A stretch of DNA of 12,987 nucleotides from Bacillota bacterium. Its GTDB lineage: Bacteria > Bacillota > Clostridia > Lachnospirales > Lachnospiraceae. The DNA is taken from positions 1-12,987 of the forward strand of contig JAEYWQ010000171.1 in NCBI GenBank assembly GCA_023428885.1, given 5' to 3'. The notes under the pieces were generated by a model that had not been told where the DNA came from, made no database searches, and saw only the letters and a program-made list of their open reading frames with translations. Both the position numbers and the translations under genes were made by a program. How positions within the stretch are numbered: position 1 is the first letter of the stretch; each line of letters starts with the position of its first letter. Below, piece after piece: positions 1-6,524 of this stretch.

Positions 1-29
1 TTTCTGCATTGCTTTTTGTGGTTTGCGAG

Positions 30-46
30 AGTGTGCGAAGCACACT
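30..46 (+). terminator. Short perfect hairpin with T4 tail
   Basis: A 7-bp perfect stem (AGTGTGC / GCACACT) closed by a GAA loop is followed by TTTT on the plus strand. It could be the terminator of a plus-strand gene ending left of the window, or a copy of a dispersed palindromic repeat. No gene is visible in bases 1-160 beyond an unconvincing minus-strand open frame that runs off the edge. Confidence 0.35.
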
Positions 47-162
47 TTTGTTCCATAACAAGTTTACGGATGCAATGCTGACGCATACTTGCTGAGTGAT
101 AGAATTGTAGATTCATTCACTCTGTCATCTCTTTTACAATAGAAAAATTGATAAAATAACAT

Positions 163-205
163 AAAAAAGCACCCCAAAAACAGCGATTGCCATCTTTAAG
201 GGTGC
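163..205 (-). terminator. T-box intrinsic terminator
   Basis: On the minus strand GCACCC (200-205) pairs with GGGTGC (169-174) around an imperfect inner stem, followed by six T (163-168). Its 5' arm overlaps the 3' arm of the T-box antiterminator (198-205), so the two structures exclude each other, as the mechanism requires. Confidence 0.85.
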
Positions 206-451
206 AGATAATCCATGCACGGTTCCACCTTAACTTTTCACTTCGGATTCGATCAAATCCTATCCTTTAACGCAGGCATACGGAAGTGCTTACTTCATAT
301 AAATCATTATAGATTCCCTATACTAATTCAGCACTACAGCTCAGGAATGGTTTTCGGTTATATTCCACATAAAGAACTTCCACCTTGTGTTCTTCTCTCT
401 GAATGCTTCCTATATCTTACTCTTTTCCGTCTTTGCATTTTTATGTTATTA
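163..451 (-). promoter_or_regulatory. T-box riboswitch leader, probably threonine-specific
   Basis: Read on the minus strand this is a complete T-box leader, which binds an uncharged tRNA and then blocks a terminator upstream of an amino-acid gene. The antiterminator is clear: AAGG (228-231), the seven-base bulge UGGAACC (221-227), GUGC (217-220), an 11-base loop, then GCAC-CCTT (198-205) closing both arms. Stem I elements are seen further upstream: AGAGAG followed by GGTGGAAG around 370-400. Near 335-350 the run GAAAACCATTCC precedes TGAGCTG. Reading ACC followed by A as the specifier gives threonine; AAC (asparagine) is the alternative. The bulge base A after UGG predicts a U discriminator base, which I recall for Firmicutes tRNA-Thr and which disfavours asparagine. 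The controlled gene is left of the window; thrS or a threonine biosynthesis or transport gene is expected. Confidence 0.85.
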
Positions 452-457
452 AAATTT

Positions 458-485
458 ATTATAATGTCTAGTTAAGAATTGTCAA
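458..485 (-). promoter_or_regulatory. Sigma-A type promoter of the T-box transcript
   Basis: On the minus strand a consensus TTGACA (480-485) and a consensus TATAAT (458-463) are separated by 16 bases. Transcription would begin near base 451, just ahead of the T-box stem I. Confidence 0.85.
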
Positions 486-591
486 GTGTAATATTTGCTA
501 AAATAATACTTTTCTTGCCTGCTTTGATATGGTATGATTCATTATATAATCCGAGATAAACCTACGATAAATGTAAATTAGGAGGTACTTA

Positions 592-2592
592 ATGAAAGTA
601 AAAGAAACAAAGAGAGTTCGAACGTTAAAAAGCAAACTTATTGTAATGCTTCTTTCCATCAGCTTGATCCCTATCCTTATTTCAGGAATTATTACGTATT
701 TTATTTCCTATAATATTCTGGCAGATAAGTTAGAAACAACAAGCAGGCAAACTACGAAGGAAGTAACGCGAGGAATTAATAATTATTTTGTTTCAATGAA
801 TAGTATGTTAAATATTCTTGCGAATGATCCGAACATGATAGAGGCTGATAATAGTGTCTATTTAGAATTTGGAAAGACCTTAATATCGAATGTAAGATCT
901 ACTGATTCTACAATCTTAAATGTCTATGTTGGTACAGAAAAGGGATTATTCTATGTAGATCCTTACGCTGAATTACCAAGTGACTTTGACCACAGAACGA
1001 GAGAGTGGTATAAGCAAGCAATACAAAGTCCTGGTAACATCATTATGACAGATCCCTATCAAGATGAGGCAACAGGGAATCTTGTAGTAACGATTGCCTG
1101 TGCAACTCAAAAAGAGGGCAAAGTTGTCGGTGTTGTTGGTATGGATATTGATCTTGGATTCTTATCTAGCTCCTTATCTGATATCAAGGTAGGTGATAGT
1201 GGCTATATCTATATTACCGATACACAGGGTATTTTAATTACTCATCCAGATAGTTCTTTAATTGCAACAGATACAGCTACAACATTATCTTTTTGGCCAG
1301 AAGCATTGAATAACAATAATGGCTTCTCTACATATACATATAAGGGCACAGATAAGTTTGCGAGCTATGATACAAGTGAATCTACAGGCTGGAAGATCAT
1401 CTCCGCTATGGACTTCGCAGAACTTACTGCGGACACTAACCCAATTCGTAACACAATAGGTGTTGTGGCTGTCTTAACCATTTTATTTGCTATTATCGGT
1501 GCTTTCCTATTTACCACACCAATTTCTAAGAATATTAAGATGTTATTAGTATCCTTTGGACAATTATCTCAAGGAGACTTAACTACGAAAGTAAGCATTC
1601 GTTCGAGGGATGAATTCCGATCCTTAGGAACTCACTTCAATGAGATGTCAGATAATATCGCAAAGCTCATCCATAATGTTAGTGATGTGTCTACCGCAGT
1701 ACTTGATACTTCCGTAGTATTATCTGATATGGCTGAGCAGACCAATGTTTCTATCAATGAAGTTACACGTGCGATTGAAGACGTTGCCAAAGGTGCTACC
1801 GAGCAGGCTCAATATGCATCTACAAGTGCAGTCAATATTAGTGAATTAGCCGATAAACTTAACATGATTGATGAATCTACCTCTAAGATAGATGAATATT
1901 CCAAGAATGCGGAGTCATTAACACTTCAAGGTCTCAGTCGTGTAGAAACCTTAATAAAGAACTCTGATAGTACTGCTAAATCAACTGCTAATGTATCTGA
2001 ATTAGTATTGGAAACCAGTGAAAGCATGAAGCAAATTGAAGCAATTTCCAATGCCATTGATACGATTACGGCACAAACAAACCTTCTTTCATTAAATGCT
2101 TCCATCGAAGCGGCGAGAGCAGGAGAGAGCGGGAAAGGGTTTGCTGTAGTTGCAAATGAAATAAGAGCTCTAGCTGAACAATCCAAAGACTCTACTGTTA
2201 AAATCAAAGAAATTATTGATGAAATCAGACAAAAAACAGAGCGGTCTGTAGCGGCTATGGAAGTAACAAACCAAAACGTCAATGATCAAGTTCGTATCGT
2301 AAAGGAGACGAAAGACTTATTTAATGAAATTATGGAGGCCACTCAAATACTTACTTTAAAGGTAACAGAGATTAAAGCCACCACAGATGAGATTGTTGAG
2401 AATAAGAACAATGTAGTAGATCAGATAGGAAATATCTCTGCGGTATCAGAAGAATCCGCTTCTGCGACCGAAGAAGTTACCTCATCCTCTGAGCAAATTG
2501 CTGAAACCATGGATGACATCACTCATCGTGCAATTGAATTACATCAATTATCAGAAAATCTACAAGAAAGAATTAATACCTTTAAATTTTAA
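592..2592 (+). CDS. Methyl-accepting chemotaxis protein with a dCache sensor domain
   Basis: A membrane chemoreceptor that senses an extracellular ligand and controls the CheA kinase. The 666 residues show, in order: a basic N-terminus, transmembrane segment 1 (about 16-40), an extracytoplasmic double-Cache domain (about 45-280), transmembrane segment 2 (about 287-308), HAMP (about 309-362) and the cytoplasmic signalling domain with its conserved hairpin tip (about 485-530, containing EAARAGE and GFAVVANEIR). Within the sensor, R137, W139, Y140, Y156 and D187 lie in the order and context of the amino-acid-binding dCache motif, so an amino-acid ligand is a reasonable inference. The start is set by GGAGG at 581-585, six bases from ATG. 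Only a weak promoter candidate is visible (TTGATA at 524 and TATAAT at 545, 15 bases apart). No other chemotaxis gene is adjacent, so it appears to be an orphan, single-gene unit. Confidence 0.95.
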   Translation: MKVKETKRVRTLKSKLIVMLLSISLIPILISGIITYFISYNILADKLETTSRQTTKEVTRGINNYFVSMNSMLNILANDPNMIEADNSVYLEFGKTLISNVRSTDSTILNVYVGTEKGLFYVDPYAELPSDFDHRTREWYKQAIQSPGNIIMTDPYQDEATGNLVVTIACATQKEGKVVGVVGMDIDLGFLSSSLSDIKVGDSGYIYITDTQGILITHPDSSLIATDTATTLSFWPEALNNNNGFSTYTYKGTDKFASYDTSESTGWKIISAMDFAELTADTNPIRNTIGVVAVLTILFAIIGAFLFTTPISKNIKMLLVSFGQLSQGDLTTKVSIRSRDEFRSLGTHFNEMSDNIAKLIHNVSDVSTAVLDTSVVLSDMAEQTNVSINEVTRAIEDVAKGATEQAQYASTSAVNISELADKLNMIDESTSKIDEYSKNAESLTLQGLSRVETLIKNSDSTAKSTANVSELVLETSESMKQIEAISNAIDTITAQTNLLSLNASIEAARAGESGKGFAVVANEIRALAEQSKDSTVKIKEIIDEIRQKTERSVAAMEVTNQNVNDQVRIVKETKDLFNEIMEATQILTLKVTEIKATTDEIVENKNNVVDQIGNISAVSEESASATEEVTSSSEQIAETMDDITHRAIELHQLSENLQERINTFKF

Positions 2593-2646
2593 CTATAGAA
2601 TCAACGAAAATATGATGAGTTAACACATGTTGCATCACATTCTAAT

Positions 2647-2688
2647 CATAACCGGAGAAACTTACTTAGTGTTTTTCTTCCGGTTATG
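2647..2688 (+). terminator. Long hairpin downstream of the chemoreceptor gene
   Basis: A 10-bp arm CATAACCGGA (2647-2656) pairs with TCCGGTTATG (2679-2688) and can extend inward through GAAAC / GTTTTTC. It lies 54 bases after the chemoreceptor stop. There is no T run after it, so it may act as a weak terminator or as a 3' stabilising structure. Confidence 0.5.
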
Positions 2689-2735
2689 GTTAACATATGA
2701 TTGGTCTTTGCATATAGTTAATAGAGGTGATTAGT

Positions 2736-2903
2736 TTGGCTCCATGTGAACTTGTAGCTACGATTACAGCGATTGCTTGTACAATTACACAACAGACTAC
2801 AAATGAAGAAGCAGCCCTCTTAGCCGCAGTTTTTACTCAGCTTGGAGATACCATAGCTACCATATTAACTCAACAAGATTTGTGTAGTAAAGAAGATAAA
2901 TGA
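2736..2903 (+). CDS. Small conserved-looking protein of 55 residues
   Basis: Starts at TTG behind a good ribosome binding site (AGAGGTGA, 2723-2730, six bases away) and ends at TGA. The protein begins APCELVATITAIAC, has a central helical segment with AALLAAVFTQLGDTIATI (about residues 26-43) and ends in a charged tail, SKEDK. Cysteines sit at positions 4, 15 and 50. I recall small clostridial proteins with the same pattern (an N-terminal PCEL, then LLAAVFTQLGDTLATI), but their function is unknown and I cannot confirm the family here. The composition suggests two amphipathic helices, not a membrane span. It lies between two hairpins, so it may be a monocistronic unit or receive read-through from the chemoreceptor. 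GTG at 2727 is in frame but has no ribosome binding site. Confidence 0.75.
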   Translation: MAPCELVATITAIACTITQQTTNEEAALLAAVFTQLGDTIATILTQQDLCSKEDK

Positions 2904-2930
2904 AGTAAGGAAAACTATCTACATAAAGAA

Positions 2931-2968
2931 AAGAGCGAAATTCTAGAATTATCTAGGATTTCGCTCTT
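2931..2968. terminator. Bidirectional terminator hairpin
   Basis: A long near-perfect stem runs from AAGAGCGAAAT to ATTTCGCTCTT with an inner CTAGA / TCTAG pair. The flanks are A/T-rich on both sides. It lies between the converging 55-residue gene and argS and can serve both strands. Confidence 0.8.
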
Positions 2969-3023
2969 AAAATTTGCGCGAAAGCAACTTGATATTGATT
3001 TATATGAGTATTGATTTATGAGT

Positions 3024-3065
3024 AAAAAACTTCGCTTACCCTTAATTTATGAGGATTAGCGAGGT
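3024..3065 (-). terminator. argS terminator
   Basis: On the minus strand ACCTCGCT (3058-3065) pairs with AGCGAAGT (3029-3036), including one G-T pair, with a small inner CCT / AGG stem. Six T follow (3024-3029). It starts 31 bases after the argS stop. Confidence 0.8.
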
Positions 3066-3096
3066 GCTGCTATATAATTCTTGGCAAAGGAATCAA

Positions 3097-4797
3097 CTAC
3101 ATTTCTTCTGGACATTCAATACCTAATAATGACATTGAGTCGCTAATTACTTTTTGAACTGCATCCACTAAGACAACTCGTGCTTTTCTAATTTGATCCT
3201 CAGCAGATAAAATTCTACATTCGTGATAAAATTTATTAAATGAATTGGAGAGAGTATAAGCATATCTTGCAATTATGCAGGGTTCGTACTTCATAGCCGC
3301 TTCTTTTACAATATCGGGATATAGTGCTAACTTCTTGACTAATTCATAGCTAATGTCTTCTGTTAAGTAGGTGAAATCAGCATTCGTTTGATCCTTATGT
3401 GATTTACGTAATATACTCTTAGCACGTGCATAGGTATATTGAATGTAAGGTGCTGTCATACCATCAAAGTTCAAAACATCATCCCAATTAAAATGAACAT
3501 CTCTAATAAGCTGATTTGATAAATCATGAAATATAACTGCACCTATACCGATTTGTTTCGCAGTAGTCAACTTATCCTCTAGGGCAGGATTTTTTTCATG
3601 AATAGCAGTCAGGGCTCTTGCTACAGCTTCCTTTAAGATATCTTCAGCATATATTACATTGCCTTTTCTGCTTGATAATTTTTCACCATCCATACTTACA
3701 AGTCCATAAGGGATATGGTATAAATCTTTTGCCCATTCATATCCCATAATTTCAATGGCTTTGAATACTTGTGAAAAATGAAGTTTCTGTTCCACACCAG
3801 TCACATAGATACATTGATCAAAGTGATAGATCTGTTTACGATACAAAGCAGCAGCTATATCACGAGAATGATAAATTGAACTTCCATCTTTCTTCGTAAT
3901 TAGGCAAGGTGGCATACCATATTTCTCAAGACTAATAATATTAGCTCCTTGACTTTCTACAAGAAGATGCTTGGCGTTTAATTCAGAAACAAGAGCAGGA
4001 ACTTTATCCATATAAAAGCTTTCACCCACATAAGAATCAAATTCAATTCTAAGCATCTGGTATACCCGCTCAAATTCTGTTAGGCTGATATCTTTAAACC
4101 ATTGCCAAAACGAAAGAGCCTCCTCATCTCCATTCTCCATTTTAGCAAACCAAGCTCTAGCTTCGACTTGTAATCCAGGGTCTTTTTCTGCCTCTTTTGA
4201 GAAAAGAGTATAAATACGCAGGAGCTCTTCAACTCCCTTCTCCTCGACCATTATTTTGCTGCTCCACTTTTTATATGCAACTATTAACTTCCCGAAATGA
4301 GTCCCCCAATCACCTAAATAATTAATGCGTACTACCTTGTATCCTAATTTACTGTAGATTTTACCAAGACTATTGCCTATTAATGTCGTCCGTAAATGTC
4401 CAACATGAAAGTTTTTTGCAATGTTAGGAGAGGAGTAATCCATACATATCGTTCTACCGCTCCCAAGATCTGAGGAGCCATAGGAGGCTGTAAAAATATC
4501 TGTCATAATTTGATTTATGAAATATTTCCGATCAACAAATATGTTTAGATATCCATTTACTGCTTTTACTGCAGAAACCATACTGTCCTTATTCTTGTGA
4601 CTTAAATGAATGCATAGTTCTTCTGCAATAACGCTAGGATTCATTTTTAATGTTTTTGCTAAAGTAAAACAGGGTAATGTGAAATCGCCTAATTCAATAT
4701 TTGATGGAATATCAATATTACTTTCTATATCAGGTAATGAAATTCCATACATATCATTTAGACTTATTTTAATTAGATTAACAACTTTTTGCTTCAT
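3097..4797 (-). CDS. argS: Arginyl-tRNA synthetase
   Basis: A cytoplasmic class I synthetase that charges tRNA-Arg with arginine using ATP. The 566 residues contain an N-terminal tRNA-binding domain (about 1-95), the catalytic domain with the HIGH-type signature HVGH (131-134) after SSPNIAKNFHVGH, the KMSKS-region EKLSSRKGN (about 372-380), and the C-terminal DALR anticodon-binding domain (from about 450) ending in ECPEEM. Length and layout are normal. The frame is open for ten more codons upstream, but the start chosen here is ATG at 4797, because GGAGGAG (4804-4810) sits just ahead of it and the upstream ATG has no binding site. The gene is monocistronic, with its own promoter, an Arg-codon leader frame and an internal terminator upstream, and a terminator downstream. 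Whether the genome carries a second argS cannot be seen here. Confidence 0.95.
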   Translation of the reverse strand: MKQKVVNLIKISLNDMYGISLPDIESNIDIPSNIELGDFTLPCFTLAKTLKMNPSVIAEELCIHLSHKNKDSMVSAVKAVNGYLNIFVDRKYFINQIMTDIFTASYGSSDLGSGRTICMDYSSPNIAKNFHVGHLRTTLIGNSLGKIYSKLGYKVVRINYLGDWGTHFGKLIVAYKKWSSKIMVEEKGVEELLRIYTLFSKEAEKDPGLQVEARAWFAKMENGDEEALSFWQWFKDISLTEFERVYQMLRIEFDSYVGESFYMDKVPALVSELNAKHLLVESQGANIISLEKYGMPPCLITKKDGSSIYHSRDIAAALYRKQIYHFDQCIYVTGVEQKLHFSQVFKAIEIMGYEWAKDLYHIPYGLVSMDGEKLSSRKGNVIYAEDILKEAVARALTAIHEKNPALEDKLTTAKQIGIGAVIFHDLSNQLIRDVHFNWDDVLNFDGMTAPYIQYTYARAKSILRKSHKDQTNADFTYLTEDISYELVKKLALYPDIVKEAAMKYEPCIIARYAYTLSNSFNKFYHECRILSAEDQIRKARVVLVDAVQKVISDSMSLLGIECPEEM

Positions 4798-4878
4798 AGT
4801 GATCTCCTCCAATTCTAATATGAACAAAGTAAAAAATGTTCAGTTGGTGTTTACTTGGCAAGTAGTGCTTATTTATGG

Positions 4879-4904
4879 AAAGGAAACTCAGAGAAAGTTC
4901 CTTT
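4879..4904 (-). other. Second hairpin in the argS leader
   Basis: AAAGGAA (4879-4885) pairs with TTCCTTT (4898-4904), extendable by CT / AG past a bulged A. It follows directly after the leader terminator on the minus strand. A further small inverted repeat, TGAACA / TGTTCA (4821-4842), lies nearer to the argS start. These may stabilise the read-through mRNA; no role is evident. Confidence 0.45.
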
Positions 4905-4908
4905 GTAT

Positions 4909-4950
4909 AAAAAAAGACCATAATAGGGATAAAATCCATCTATTACGGTC
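4909..4950 (-). terminator. Leader (attenuator) terminator before argS
   Basis: On the minus strand GACCGTAATAG...GGAT pairs with ATCC-CTATTATGGTC, giving about 15 pairs with a two-base bulge and a TTT loop. Seven T follow at 4909-4915. This strong intrinsic terminator lies between the argS promoter and the argS start, 112 bases before the start codon, so it must be overcome for argS to be expressed. Confidence 0.88.
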
Positions 4951-5028
4951 CTGTATATTAAGTGTCATATATCAGTAACCGCACAGAAACAAGATATAAA
5001 CCTTGTAACCATGCGATTCTTAGCTTAG

Positions 5029-5085
5029 TTACAAGAGGATACATCTGCATCTGCGTCTTAAATAATTACTAATCCTATGACTCAT
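5029..5085 (-). CDS. Arg-rich leader peptide of argS
   Basis: An 18-codon frame, MSHRISNYLRRRCRCILL, begins at ATG 5085 behind a good ribosome binding site (GGAAAGGAAG, 5091-5100) and ends at TAA (5029-5031). Arginine codons are at positions 4, 10, 11, 12 and 14 (AGG, AGA, CGC, AGA, AGA), four of them within five codons. It starts about 22 bases after the predicted transcription start and lies upstream of the argS terminator. In trp, his and leu leader peptides a run of codons for the regulating amino acid is the sensor; arginine matches the gene downstream. The peptide itself probably has no other function. Confidence 0.75.
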   Translation of the reverse strand: MSHRISNYLRRRCRCILL

Positions 5086-5113
5086 AATATCTTCCTTTCC
5101 AATTATTAGGGCA

Positions 5114-5142
5114 ATGGTATCAGTTATTCTATAAATTGTCAA
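5114..5142 (-). promoter_or_regulatory. argS promoter
   Basis: On the minus strand TTGACA (5137-5142) is followed after 17 bases by TACCAT (5114-5119). The -35 box is consensus and the -10 box is fair. Transcription would start near 5107, giving a leader of about 310 bases before argS. Confidence 0.7.
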
Positions 5143-5189
5143 GGAAATTTGTGTACATAAATAATAGGAATTATATGCTGACTATACTG

Positions 5190-5366
5190 CTAGAAATGGA
5201 TTCCTTGTTCTCTAACGGCTACTTCCCTATAATTTTTAGGAATATATGGCCAAATTGCTGCTCCAGTTTCTTTCTTTTTGGTAGTCCAACATATAACAAA
5301 TACGGTTGTGACAATGAAAAATCTGCTTATAAGAATAAACTTTTTATGTAAATTATTAGTTGACAA
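5190..5366 (-). CDS. Possible small membrane protein, unrecognised
   Basis: A minus-strand frame of up to 58 codons with codon use like a real clostridial gene. After a short basic N-terminus it shows a hydrophobic stretch (about residues 9-27, FILISRFFIVTTVFVICW), then KKKE and a polar tail containing WPYIPKNYREVAV. The only in-frame start is TTG at 5366, directly after a stop codon and without a ribosome binding site, so the frame may be a remnant of a longer gene. It overlaps the promoter of the tetR pseudogene on the other strand and ends about 50 bases before the argS promoter. No family is recognised. Confidence 0.3.
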   Translation of the reverse strand: MSTNNLHKKFILISRFFIVTTVFVICWTTKKKETGAAIWPYIPKNYREVAVREQGIHF

Positions 5367-5386
5367 TTACCAGAATATGGTATAGT
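5360..5386 (+). promoter_or_regulatory. Promoter of the tetR pseudogene region
   Basis: TTGACA (5360-5365) and TATAGT (5381-5386) are 15 bases apart, which is short, but the -10 box is preceded by TG one base away (extended -10). Two near-identical 9-mers follow, ACGTCGCAT (5393-5401) and ACGTTGCAT (5428-5436), as might be expected of a regulator-binding region, though they are direct and not inverted. Confidence 0.55.
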
Positions 5387-5455
5387 GTAAACACGTCGCA
5401 TGATGCATAACACATGATACATATCAGACGTTGCATATTTTGGAAAGGAGGAAGA

Positions 5456-6029
5456 ATGGCACCGAGAACAAAATTTTCAAAAGAGTAGATCTTAGAAACT
5501 GCATTACATAACTAGAGAGCGAGGGATATCAGCAGTCACTTCTAGGGAACTAGGAGCTGTCTTAGGAACGTCAACACGTCCTATATTCACAGCATTTCCT
5601 AATATGCAGGATTTATATCTGAATATAGAAATTAAGGCAAATGAGATATACAGTACATATATTGATCAAGGTTTAGAGCATAAATATCCCTTTATGGGGG
5701 TAGGGCTTCAATTTACCCAGTTTGCCATGGATGAGCCAGAGCTATATCGGCTTTTATTTATGACGAAACAAGGCGAACAGATAGATAGTATCCAGGCATT
5801 TTTAATGAATGATGAGAATTACCAACTAATTTTAGATGCATTAAAGCAGTCTTATCAAATAGCTGATGAAGAGGCGAAGTGGTTATATAAACATTCCTTT
5901 GTATACGTTTATGGTCTTGCAACTTTATATATCACAGGTCTTGTAAGCTTTCATATCGAAGATGTTTATCATATGCTGAATGAAATGTTTACTAGGTGGG
6001 TAAGAGGAGTAGAAGATAGAAGAGTTTAA
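5456..6029 (+). pseudogene. TetR/AcrR family transcriptional regulator, broken
   Basis: The first codons after a strong GGAGG site (about 5442-5451) read MAPRTKFSKE and then hit TAG at 5486, where family members commonly have Gln (KEQIL; CAG to TAG is one change). The frame continues ILETALHN to a second TAG (5513). From there the protein resumes one base later as RERGISAVTSRELG, the helix-turn-helix, and runs on through FPNMQDLY and a regulatory domain to TAA at 6029. So an amber codon and a frameshift near 5510-5515 separate the DNA-binding domain from its start. An intact frame of 141 codons remains from ATG 5604, but it lacks the DNA-binding domain and a ribosome binding site. A working protein would have been about 190 residues. 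It probably once regulated itself or the neighbouring genes. Confidence 0.85.
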
Positions 6030-6439
6030 GATGAAAGAACAGCAGTCCCAAAAAGCATAGCAGAGATGATGCCAGTAGCAGATGTTTTTCCATCAGTCAA
6101 CAACAAATATATAGAGTGTATTGAATGTGATGGAAAAGTAATCTACATCAGTCTTTTTGCTTATGCAAAAGGAATGTTGATTTCTGACAACGGCTATCGT
6201 TATAGAGAGGGGAACAATATTTTTATACTATTCTTGAAGGATATCGGAGCGAAACGGAAGTATCAGATGAACTCCTAAATCAGTTGCAGTTATTTATTGA
6301 TATGGTATTGATTGAAAATATTGTGGATGAATTTGAATGCTGTGCTCGTGAAGGAGAAGAAGTTGATTATGAAGATATTGAGAATGCTGCAGAATGCTTA
6401 ATAAAGAAGATTGCATACGCTGGCTTTGGCGCTGAATAG
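6030..6439 (+). pseudogene. Hypothetical protein gene broken by a frameshift at a G run
   Basis: The frame just after the tetR stop encodes a protein with MPVADVFPSVNNKYIECIECDGK and reaches YRYREG at a run of four G (6209-6212); the same frame then ends at 6278. One base shift later the sense is clearly resumed: EQYFYTILEGYRSETEVSDELL, then an acidic helical tail, to TAG at 6439. Adding one G restores a single protein of about 124 residues from ATG 6066/6069. A possible earlier start, ATG 6031 with AAG upstream, needs another shift near 6051. I do not recognise the family; the C-terminus is rich in Glu and Asp and in hydrophobic residues with helical spacing. It lies directly between the tetR pseudogene and the kinase gene and may have shared their transcript. 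Confidence 0.6.
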
Positions 6440-6524
6440 AGGTGGCATTTTAACGACATAAGAAGCCGACAACTTCCAATTTTACTGAAAGATGATAAAT
6501 TAGACAAAAAGGGGAGATTATATT

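Larger units (their letters stand above)
4909..5107 (-). promoter_or_regulatory. Probable arginine-responsive transcription attenuator of argS
   Basis: The leader contains an 18-codon frame with five Arg codons (5029-5085), then a perfect hairpin CTTGTAAC (5028-5035) / GTTACAAG (5002-5009) whose first arm includes the leader stop codon, and finally the terminator at 4909-4950. Competing pairings are visible: ACAAG of the second arm can pair instead with CTTGT at 4989-4993; and a second GGTTAC copy (4975-4980) can pair with GTAAT (4942-4946) in the 5' arm of the terminator, helped by CTG-TATA / TATA-CAG (4951-4957 with 4968-4975). The parts fit ribosome stalling at Arg codons when charged tRNA-Arg is short, leading to antitermination. 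The exact switching order is not proven by inspection. No T-box sequence (UGGNACC bulge) is present here. Confidence 0.72.

Noticed and set aside
1..114. Minus-strand frame from ATG near 114 running off the left edge
   Set aside because: Weak start site, odd composition (His, Cys, Lys rich) and it passes through the palindrome at 30-46. It does not resemble the start of a threonine-related gene.
215..475. 86-codon plus-strand open frame
   Set aside because: It lies over the T-box leader on the other strand, has no ribosome binding site and its 'protein' has no coherent features.
2993..3024. Two near-copies of TATTGATTTAT(AT)GAGTA
   Set aside because: Short AT-rich direct repeat between terminators, only two copies; not enough to call an attachment site or an operator.
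4610..4978. 122-codon plus-strand frame
   Set aside because: Antisense to argS and its leader; no ribosome binding site.
5136..5351. 71-codon plus-strand frame
   Set aside because: No ribosome binding site and composition unlike a protein; the opposite strand reads better.
5393..5436. TetR operator from the repeated ACGTYGCAT
   Set aside because: The copies are direct and 35 bases apart; TetR operators are normally inverted repeats, so it is noted only under the promoter.
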